This document shows, piece by piece, positions 1 through 5,381 of a stretch of 6,256 bases of DNA (positions within the stretch are counted from its first letter, which is position 1; each line of letters opens with the position of its first letter). Below the pieces are notes generated by a model. That model worked only from the letters and a program-made list of their open reading frames with translations. It was not told the origin of the DNA and did not search any database. The position numbers were made by a program, and so were the translations under genes. Origin of the DNA: an uncultured Chitinophagaceae bacterium (GTDB taxonomy: Bacteria > Bacteroidota > Bacteroidia > Chitinophagales > Chitinophagaceae); NCBI GenBank assembly GCA_937996595.1, contig CALKVC010000224.1, forward strand, positions 1-6,256. The letters run 5' to 3'.

Positions 1-120
1 ACTATGGACGCCAATAACTTAGAAAAAACCATACCACTGAAGCTTCAGGCTGGGGTATATAATGTAAAAGTGAGCGTTAATGGTGTAGATTCCGACTATC
101 GTTTCATTTGTGTAGAATAA
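1..120 (+). CDS. C-terminal end of a protein, probably with a type IX secretion sorting tail (5' partial)
   Basis: An open frame enters from the left edge and ends at a TAA at 118-120, leaving 39 visible residues. The tail reads IPLKLQAGVYNVKVSVNG and then DYRFICVE. This resembles the last beta strands of a type A C-terminal sorting domain used by the Bacteroidota type IX secretion system, where a 'L..G.Y.v.v...g....rfi' pattern ends the protein. If that is right, the protein is secreted and either released or anchored at the cell surface. The resemblance is by eye and covers only the final part of the domain, so another beta-sandwich domain is possible. The function of the main body is unknown. 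The gene is separated from the carotenoid operon by a terminator and about 390 bases, so a shared role is not implied. Confidence 0.55.
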   Translation, partial: TMDANNLEKTIPLKLQAGVYNVKVSVNGVDSDYRFICVE

Positions 121-165
121 TTTATTTGAGTTCTTAGCCGGAACGCCGGCAAATAAAATCACTAT

Positions 166-198
166 AAAAGTCAGGTTGCTACCAACCTGACTTTTTTT
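166..198 (+). terminator. Intrinsic (Rho-independent) terminator
   Basis: A perfect 13-bp stem (AAAAGTCAGGTTG at 166-178, CAACCTGACTTTT at 183-195) closes a CTAC loop and runs into seven T (192-198). It lies 45 bases after the stop of the left partial gene and should end that transcript. The A-rich left flank gives a T-rich run on the other strand, so it may also work weakly in reverse. A smaller GC-rich hairpin (GCCGG/CCGGC, 137-150) precedes it but lacks its own T run. Confidence 0.88.
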
Positions 199-447
199 AT
201 TTACATAGCGATTAAGAAAGCCTTGTTTTTCTTTGTATCTTGGGCCAGAAGAACCTTTGCTTCTGAATACCTTCTCTGATTTTCCGGCTACTATTTGCGG
301 ATTTTCGACTTTAAAAGAATATTGAACAGAAAAATTTTCTTTCGTATTCCTTAAATTAACTTCTACTCTGCAAAATTTTAATTCATAAAAATTTCAAAGA
401 CCGTTTTTTATTCTTGGTTTGAAGGAAATACTTTGTTTTATGAAAAT
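199..447. other. AT-rich intergenic region, presumed to carry the crt operon promoter
   Basis: No convincing gene is visible here on either strand. The base composition is much more AT-rich than that of the flanking genes. Because a terminator lies on its left and the crt operon on its right, the main crt promoter is expected here or in the adjoining repeat. I found no exact copy of the Bacteroidota -7 element TAnnTTTG. The closest strings, each with one mismatch, are TATCTTGG (236-243) and TATTCTTG (409-416). Neither has a clear TTG -33 partner at the usual distance, so I do not call a promoter. A 6-bp inverted repeat CAGAAG/CTTCTG (246-251, 260-265) and a direct repeat GATTTTC (278-284, 300-306, spaced 22 bp) are the only other structures seen. 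Confidence 0.6.
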
Positions 448-480
448 TTGTTTAAGAAATATTGATCAAAACTTAAACAA
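448..480. promoter_or_regulatory. Operator-like inverted repeat upstream of crtI
   Basis: The 9-bp arms TTGTTTAAG (448-456) and CTTAAACAA (472-480) are perfect reverse complements separated by 15 bp. The spacer contains the 8-bp palindrome TTGATCAA (462-469), whose centre is 1.5 bp from the centre of the outer arms. A related half-site, TTGTTTTA, lies at 433-440 in the same orientation as the left arm. The right arm ends 27 bases before the crtI ATG. Position and symmetry suggest a binding site for a dimeric repressor or activator of the carotenoid operon. Bacteroidota carotenoid clusters are often next to MerR/CarH-type regulators, but no regulator gene is in the window and I cannot assign the factor. 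A transcript hairpin in the 5' leader is the alternative, although the A/T-rich stem would be weak. Confidence 0.42.
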
Positions 481-507
481 TGTACCTTGTTTTTTGTTAT
501 TTGGACT

Positions 508-1986
508 ATGCAACGAATAGGTGTCATTGGATCAGGTTTTGCGGGCCTAGCGGCAGCTGCCGTCCTTGCAAAAGCAGGAAGAGAGGTACATGTTTATGAG
601 AAAAATGAAATGCCGGGTGGAAGAGCCCGTGTATTTCACGCCGCCGGCTTTACATTCGACATGGGCCCATCCTGGTATTGGATGCCGGAAGTGTTTGAAA
701 GATACTTTAATTGCTTTGGTAAAAAAACCTCCGATTACTATGAACTGGTCAGATTAGACCCTTCCTACAGGGTTTACTGGCAGGATGGGTTTACCAACAT
801 ACCCGCTGCATATAACGAACTGAGAGATGCATTTGAACAGATAGAAAAAGGAAGTGCGGCAAAACTGGATGCATTCTTAGAGGAAGCAGCTTATAAATAT
901 GAAGTGGGCATACACAAGCTGGTTCACAAGCCGGGCCTGTCATTCAAAGAATTCCTGAGCTGGGAACTGGCAAAAGGTGTTTTCAAGCTGGATGTTTTCA
1001 CCTCCATGAAAAAACATATCAGCCGGTTTTTTAAAAACAGCAAGCTGCAGCAACTGATGGAGTTCCCCGTATTATTCCTGGGCGCCCTGCCACAGGACAC
1101 GCCGGCGTTATACAGCCTCATGAATTATGCCGATATAAAACTGGGAACCTGGTATCCCCGGAAAGGCATGTATGAAGTAGTGGATGGCATGTACAGGCTG
1201 GCTAAGGAACTGGGAGTGAAGTTTGTTTTTGGAAGCAACGTAACGGCCATCAATACCAGCGGAAACAGAACAACCGGGGTTGTGGTAAACGGAGCAGAAA
1301 CCTTTGCAGCAGATGCTGTAATAGCTTCTGCCGATTATCATCATGTGGAAACATCACTTTTACCGGCTTCACTAAGATCTTATACAACCGAGTACTGGAA
1401 CAAACGGGTGATGGCGCCCAGTTGCCTGCTGTATTACATAGGGCTTAACCGTAAACTGGAAGGGCTTACACATCATTGCCTGTTCTTTGATGCAGATTTT
1501 GAGGTGCATGGCCGCGAAATCTATACCACCAGGAAATGGCCGGTTGACCCGCTTTTCTATGTTTCAGTATCTTCCATCACCGATCCAACCGTAGCGCCGG
1601 AAGGCTGCGAAAACCTGGTGTTACTCGTGCCGGTGGCATCCGGACTGGAAGCGGATACCGAAACATTGAGGGATAAATACCTCGACATGATCCTTACCCG
1701 GTTTGAACAAAAAACGGGGCAACAGGTAAAAGATTCTATTATTTATAAAAAAAGCTATTCTGTAAGTAATTTTGCAGAAGACTATAATTCCTTCAGGGGA
1801 AATGCCTATGGACTGGCTAACACGCTGATGCAGACAGCCATTTTCAAGCCTTCGTGCAGGAGTATTAAAATAAAAAACTTATTTTACACCGGCCAGCTAA
1901 CGGTTCCCGGTCCCGGTGTGCCACCCAGCCTTATCAGCGGCGAAGTGGTAGCGGGAGAGGTGTTGAAGGATTTTGCAGTGCTGTAA
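508..1986 (+). CDS. crtI: Phytoene desaturase CrtI
   Basis: FAD-dependent, membrane-associated desaturase that converts phytoene through successive double-bond insertions, usually to lycopene in CrtI-type enzymes. The 492-residue product has the usual family length. The N-terminal dinucleotide-binding fold shows GSGFAG (residues 8-13), the acidic E31 expected to contact the FAD ribose, and PGGRA (36-40). The C-terminal signature TGQLTVPGPGVPP (461-473), followed by an SGEVVAGEVL helix, is typical of CrtI. I chose the ATG at 508 because it puts the FAD motif a few residues from the N terminus. A TTG at 487 would add seven atypical residues (FFVIWT after the start). No Shine-Dalgarno sequence is visible. 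It is the first gene of the crt operon, 27 bases after an operator-like repeat. CrtD-type desaturases belong to the same superfamily, but pairing with crtB favours CrtI. The number of desaturation steps cannot be read from the sequence. Confidence 0.93.
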   Translation: MQRIGVIGSGFAGLAAAAVLAKAGREVHVYEKNEMPGGRARVFHAAGFTFDMGPSWYWMPEVFERYFNCFGKKTSDYYELVRLDPSYRVYWQDGFTNIPAAYNELRDAFEQIEKGSAAKLDAFLEEAAYKYEVGIHKLVHKPGLSFKEFLSWELAKGVFKLDVFTSMKKHISRFFKNSKLQQLMEFPVLFLGALPQDTPALYSLMNYADIKLGTWYPRKGMYEVVDGMYRLAKELGVKFVFGSNVTAINTSGNRTTGVVVNGAETFAADAVIASADYHHVETSLLPASLRSYTTEYWNKRVMAPSCLLYYIGLNRKLEGLTHHCLFFDADFEVHGREIYTTRKWPVDPLFYVSVSSITDPTVAPEGCENLVLLVPVASGLEADTETLRDKYLDMILTRFEQKTGQQVKDSIIYKKSYSVSNFAEDYNSFRGNAYGLANTLMQTAIFKPSCRSIKIKNLFYTGQLTVPGPGVPPSLISGEVVAGEVLKDFAVL

Positions 1987-2049
1987 GGGGCATATTTATT
2001 ACGGAAACCGTTAAATGAAGTAAACTGATAACTAATTAAGCTTGAGGAA

Positions 2050-2886
2050 ATGATCGGAATTTTTCATGAACTGAGTGAGTATTGCAGCAAGGCTGCCACC
2101 GAGAAGTACAGCACTTCTTTCAGCAGCGCCATACGCCTGCTTCATGCCGACCTGCGTACGCCAATATACAATATTTACGGCTTTGTACGTTTTGCCGACG
2201 AGATCGTGGATACGTTTCACGCATACAACAAGGAAGAGCTGCTTACAGAGTTCAAAAAAGAAACCTATGCTTCCATACACAGGGGCATCAGCCTTAATCC
2301 CATCCTGCACAGTTTTCAAAAAACAGTGCGGGAATACAATATCAGCCACAACCTGATAGAGGCTTTTTTCAACAGTATGGAAATGGACCTCAGCAAAACA
2401 GCCTATAACAGCTCGGGTTACAAAGAATACATTTACGGAAGTGCGGAAGTGGTTGGCCTGATGTGCCTCTATGTTTTTTGCGAAGGCAACCAGGAACTCT
2501 ATGATAAACTTAAACCATCGGCACAGGCGCTGGGGGCGGCATTCCAGAAAGTGAATTTCCTGCGTGATGTGAAAGCCGATTACCAGCAACTGAACAGGTC
2601 GTATTTCCCGGAAGTGGATTTTACCAATTTCACCACTACCATGAAAAAACAGATTGAAGACGATATCTCACTCGATTTTAAACATGCATACGACGGCATA
2701 CTGATGCTCCCCGTTAAAGCCAGGTTCGGGGTTTATGTGACTTATAAATATTATCTCTCGCTGTTCAACAAGATTAAACGGAAAACACCCGACAGCATTT
2801 TGGAACAACGGATACGCATACCCAATTATGGCAAGGCATTTATTGTGGCCAAGGCCGGTTTGCGCAACCAGTTCAACTTATTCTAA
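2050..2886 (+). CDS. crtB: Phytoene synthase CrtB
   Basis: Squalene/phytoene synthase family enzyme (278 residues, slightly shorter than many CrtB) that joins two geranylgeranyl diphosphates head to head to give phytoene, the committed step. The two Mg-diphosphate binding motifs are present: DEIVD at residues 50-54 and NFLRDVKAD at 169-177 (D173 and D177), followed by the family's R.YFP segment. The N-terminal YSTSF (20-24) matches the conserved substrate-pocket segment of phytoene synthases. The start is the ATG at 2050, preceded by GAGG at 2044-2047, which is closer to the start than usual. It follows crtI by 63 bases containing only a very short ACGG/CCGT repeat, with no terminator seen. 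Squalene or dehydrosqualene synthase is the only realistic alternative, and the operon context argues against it. The GGPP synthase that feeds it is not in the window. Confidence 0.93.
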   Translation: MIGIFHELSEYCSKAATEKYSTSFSSAIRLLHADLRTPIYNIYGFVRFADEIVDTFHAYNKEELLTEFKKETYASIHRGISLNPILHSFQKTVREYNISHNLIEAFFNSMEMDLSKTAYNSSGYKEYIYGSAEVVGLMCLYVFCEGNQELYDKLKPSAQALGAAFQKVNFLRDVKADYQQLNRSYFPEVDFTNFTTTMKKQIEDDISLDFKHAYDGILMLPVKARFGVYVTYKYYLSLFNKIKRKTPDSILEQRIRIPNYGKAFIVAKAGLRNQFNLF

Positions 2887-2900
2887 AGGCAAATTCAACT

Positions 2901-3422
2901 ATGAATGTTATTTTGGTTGATGAGAAAGATGAGCCGGTGGGCGTAATGGAAAAACTGGAAGCTCATCGGAAAGCGGTTCTGCACCGTGCTTTCAGCGTGT
3001 TCATTTTTAACAGTAAGGGCGAACTGCTGTTGCAGAAAAGAGCAGCCGGCAAATACCACAGCGGCGGCCTGTGGTCCAACACCTGTTGCAGCCACCCACG
3101 CCCCGGCGAAATAACGCTGGAGGCAGCCCAGGTTAGGCTGCAGGAAGAAATGGGTATCAGTACAACGCTTTTCAAGGCATTTGATTTTACATACCGGGCA
3201 TCATTTGATAACGGCCTGTCAGAATACGAATTCGATCATGTGTTTGTAGGCAATTACGATGGACACGTTCACCCGGATAAGGATGAAGTGAGTGACTATT
3301 GTTACAAGCCGATGAATGATATCAGGGAATCGCTGCAATCACACCCGGGAAAATACTGCATCTGGTTCACGATCGCATTTCCGATAATGGATGATTACCT
3401 AAGCAGAAACAACAACCGGTGA
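2901..3422 (+). CDS. idi: Isopentenyl-diphosphate delta-isomerase, type I (Idi)
   Basis: Cytosolic Nudix-fold isomerase that interconverts IPP and DMAPP, supplying the allylic primer for GGPP. The 173-residue product carries all expected active-site residues: catalytic C63 in NTCCSHP (60-66), metal-binding H22, H28 and H65, E108 and E110 in the SEYEFDHV segment (catalytic and metal-binding), and the Nudix-like helix LQEEMGI (80-86). The NTCCSHP form with two cysteines is closer to the eukaryotic pattern than to the E. coli NSVCGHP form, and the loop between the first two histidines is one residue shorter than in E. coli. It starts 14 bases after crtB and overlaps the next gene by 4 bases. Its place inside the operon suggests that precursor supply is co-expressed with pigment synthesis. 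Many Bacteroidota make IPP and DMAPP by the MEP pathway, where Idi is not essential, so it is probably a flux-balancing enzyme here. Confidence 0.95.
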   Translation: MNVILVDEKDEPVGVMEKLEAHRKAVLHRAFSVFIFNSKGELLLQKRAAGKYHSGGLWSNTCCSHPRPGEITLEAAQVRLQEEMGISTTLFKAFDFTYRASFDNGLSEYEFDHVFVGNYDGHVHPDKDEVSDYCYKPMNDIRESLQSHPGKYCIWFTIAFPIMDDYLSRNNNR

Positions 3423-4111
3423 TACAATCAATCAATAAATACCAGGCAGCCACCGCCATCGCCGTGTTCTTTCATATCATCGGGCTATTCGGTATACTTT
3501 TTTTTGACCGCGAGTTTTTTATTCGGACCACACCCTATAACCTGGTACTTTCGTTTTTGTTGCTGCTGTGGACGCAATTCGACCGTAACATATGGTTCTG
3601 GATATTCCTGGGAAGTTGTTTTGTTGCAGGCGTGGCAGTAGAAGTGATCGGCGTTAACACATCCCTGCTTTTTGGCAATTACCGGTACGGGGAAGCGCTT
3701 GGCCTGCAGTTTATGGAAGTGCCGTTAATGATTGGAATCAACTGGTTTATTGTGATTTATTGCTGCGGTGTTTCTGTAAACAGCCTGCTGATGAAACTGA
3801 TCAGCGGATTGCCCGCCGGCTCAGAACCGAAGTCAAAAACCCTGCAAGCGCTTTCCGTTGTTGTAGACGGAGCCACGCTGGCCGTAGTATTCGACTGGCT
3901 GATGGAACCCGTTGCCGTTAAACTGAATTACTGGAAATGGCTGGGAGATGGTTCTATACCGTTTTTCAACTATGTGTGCTGGTTTGTGGTAAGCATTTTG
4001 CTGTTACTGGTTTTTCATTACGGTAAATTTGAAAAGCGTAATAATTTCGCTGTAAATTTGCTGCTGATACAGGTTATGTTCTTTTTGTTATTGCGTACAT
4101 TCCTGGATTAA
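3419..4111 (+). CDS. cruF: CruF-family (DUF422) carotenoid biosynthesis membrane protein, probable 1',2'-hydratase
   Basis: Integral membrane protein of 230 residues with about six or seven hydrophobic segments (near residues 10-29, 39-54, 58-79, 101-120, 145-162, 181-200 and 208-228). The family signature is clear: EVIGVNTSLLFGNYRYG (75-91), VPLMIGINWF (101-110), D159/E163-P164 in a DWLMEP segment, then YWKW (171-174) and IPFFNYVCWF (180-189). Characterised members (CruF of Deinococcus and haloarchaea) add water across the C-1',2' double bond of a linear psi end, giving a 1'-hydroxy carotenoid. Applying that to this protein is inference from family and context. The GTG start at 3419 overlaps the idi stop codon (GTGA), which suggests translational coupling, and no ATG fits the conserved N terminus better. 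A different carotenoid-modifying activity within this poorly sampled family is possible. Confidence 0.8.
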   Translation: MIQSINKYQAATAIAVFFHIIGLFGILFFDREFFIRTTPYNLVLSFLLLLWTQFDRNIWFWIFLGSCFVAGVAVEVIGVNTSLLFGNYRYGEALGLQFMEVPLMIGINWFIVIYCCGVSVNSLLMKLISGLPAGSEPKSKTLQALSVVVDGATLAVVFDWLMEPVAVKLNYWKWLGDGSIPFFNYVCWFVVSILLLLVFHYGKFEKRNNFAVNLLLIQVMFFLLLRTFLD

Positions 4112-4130
4112 TATACATATACATATATAA
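4111..4130. repeat. Short ATATAC tandem repeat in the cruF-crtZ spacer
   Basis: Two exact ATATAC hexamers (4111-4116, 4117-4122) followed by ATATATA (4123-4129) fill nearly all of the 22-bp spacer and begin on the last base of the cruF stop codon. The tract leaves no Shine-Dalgarno sequence for crtZ. It could keep the crtZ start unstructured for ribosome entry, or simply be low-complexity sequence. Copy number could vary between strains without changing any reading frame, because the tract lies between genes. Confidence 0.6.
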
Positions 4131-4133
4131 TAG

Positions 4134-4646
4134 ATGACCTGGATATTATACATAGCAATCACGTTGGCCACCTTTGTTCTGATGGAAGGATTTACCTGGT
4201 GGCTGCACCGTTATGTAATGCATGGCCTCGGCTGGTACCTGCATAAAGACCATCACCAGAAAGGCCCGGGTGTGTTTGAAAAGAACGATTTCTATTTCCT
4301 GATATTCGCTATCCCAAGCTGGCTGCTCATCATGTTTGGCGTAATATACAAGATGTACTGGATGATATCCATCGGCGCAGGTTTCACCCTGTATGGCATC
4401 GCTTATTTCCTGGTACATGAAGTGATCATTCACCAGCGGTTCAAATGGTTCAGCCGCAGCAATAATACCTATGTACGGGCTTTAAGGTGGGCGCATAAAA
4501 TGCATCACAAGCACCTGGAAAAGGAAGAAGGTGAAAGTTTCGGCATGCTGTGGGTTAACAGGAAATACTGGGACAAAGTAAGAGAAGATAAAAAACGCAT
4601 GCAGCACAACACTTCCAATAATACATCGGCTACAGCTAACGTTTAA
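4134..4646 (+). CDS. crtZ: Beta-carotene 3-hydroxylase CrtZ
   Basis: Membrane non-heme di-iron hydroxylase of the fatty acid hydroxylase superfamily that adds a hydroxyl at C-3 of beta-ionone rings (beta-carotene to cryptoxanthin to zeaxanthin, or the single ring of gamma-carotene derivatives). All histidine boxes are visible: HRYVMH (25-30), HKDHH (37-41), HEVIIH (95-100) and HKMHHKH (121-127). Hydrophobic segments lie near residues 3-20, 54-71 and 75-94. The length of 170 residues fits bacterial CrtZ (about 160-180). The C-terminal tail after residue 155 is rich in Asn, Thr and Ser, and probably disordered. The ATG at 4134 gives a start eight codons or so before the first membrane segment's core. 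The gene follows cruF by 22 AT-only-like bases and precedes crtYcd by 16 bases, so co-transcription is very likely. Confidence 0.93.
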   Translation: MTWILYIAITLATFVLMEGFTWWLHRYVMHGLGWYLHKDHHQKGPGVFEKNDFYFLIFAIPSWLLIMFGVIYKMYWMISIGAGFTLYGIAYFLVHEVIIHQRFKWFSRSNNTYVRALRWAHKMHHKHLEKEEGESFGMLWVNRKYWDKVREDKKRMQHNTSNNTSATANV

Positions 4647-4662
4647 TACTACCCGCTTTTTT

Positions 4663-5367
4663 TTGAACAGCCAATATACATATTTCCTCATCCTCCTGGC
4701 ATCCTTTGCAGGCCCGCTGGCGCTCAGTTTCGATAAGAAAGTGGCCTATTACAGGGAATGGAAATACCTCTTTCCTGCAATTATACTACCCGCTTTGTTT
4801 TATATAACCTGGGATATTTTTTTTACATCAGAAGGGGTGTGGCACTTCAACGAACAATACATAACAGGCATGAAACTGGTAAACCTGCCGTTGGAAGAAG
4901 TGTTGTTCTTTTTCATTGTTCCCTACTGCTGCGTGTTCATCTATGCGTGTATCCGGGCTTATTTCCCCTTACTGAAAGAGAAAAAAGCAGCCGATATCTT
5001 TTTAAAGGCGCTGGCAGTTGTGTTATTGGTTACAGGTATCGTTTTTTATGAAAAGTATTATACCTCCTGGACCTTTGTACTGAATGCCGTTTTTATAGCG
5101 GCCCTGTATTTTTTCCGAAAAACATTCAGGCATTTTGATGCGCTTTCATTCCTGGTATCATATGCCGTTTGCCTCATTCCCTTCCTGGTGGTGAATGGCT
5201 TTCTAACCGCCATCCCGGTGGTAATTTACAACGATGCCGAAAACCTGGGTACAAGGATTTATACCATCCCGTTTGAAGATGCCTTTTACGGCATGCTGCT
5301 GGTGCTGATGAACGTGGTATTGTATGAAAGGTTCAGGGGAAAAGCGGCCAGGCAGCAACCGGCATAA
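4663..5367 (+). CDS. crtYcd: Fused heterodimer-type lycopene beta-cyclase CrtYcd
   Basis: Membrane lycopene cyclase of the CrtYc/CrtYd class, with both halves in one 234-residue chain. Half 1 shows SFD (22-24), WD (50-51), GVWHFN (58-63) and the catalytic-type PLEEVLFF (76-83) followed by PYCCVFIY. Half 2 shows a degenerate copy with N178, N194-LG and IPFEDAFYG (202-210). Actinobacteria encode the two halves separately, while fused forms are known from Bacteroidota, haloarchaea and fungi (CrtYB). The enzyme closes beta rings on lycopene. Whether it acts on one or both ends cannot be read from the sequence. The start is a TTG (4663-4665) at the end of eight T. The frame upstream has no ATG before an in-frame stop at 4579-4581, and the next internal ATG (GMKL, residue 70) would delete essential parts. 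It is the last gene of the operon. No T-tailed hairpin follows it. Confidence 0.93.
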   Translation: MNSQYTYFLILLASFAGPLALSFDKKVAYYREWKYLFPAIILPALFYITWDIFFTSEGVWHFNEQYITGMKLVNLPLEEVLFFFIVPYCCVFIYACIRAYFPLLKEKKAADIFLKALAVVLLVTGIVFYEKYYTSWTFVLNAVFIAALYFFRKTFRHFDALSFLVSYAVCLIPFLVVNGFLTAIPVVIYNDAENLGTRIYTIPFEDAFYGMLLVLMNVVLYERFRGKAARQQPA

Positions 5368-5381
5368 ATTCAATCACATGA

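Noticed and set aside
373..394. 7-bp all-A/T inverted repeat AAATTTT/AAAATTT
   Set aside because: An A/T-only stem in an A/T-rich stretch is weak and likely by chance.
236..416. Possible Bacteroidota -7 elements TATCTTGG (236) and TATTCTTG (409)
   Set aside because: Each has a mismatch to TAnnTTTG and no clear TTG -33 partner about 19 bp upstream. Such matches are expected by chance in AT-rich sequence.
487..507. TTG at 487 as an earlier crtI start
   Set aside because: It would add seven residues unlike CrtI N termini, while the ATG at 508 places the FAD motif at the normal distance.
2032..2589. Antisense open frame of 185 codons across crtB
   Set aside because: The + frame has both DxxxD motifs and full-length CrtB similarity. 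The antisense product matches no family I recognise, and the frame is best explained as a shadow of crtB codon use.
4146..4433. Antisense open frame of 95 codons within crtZ
   Set aside because: It lies fully inside a gene whose histidine boxes are all intact on the + strand, and has no recognisable domain or start signal.
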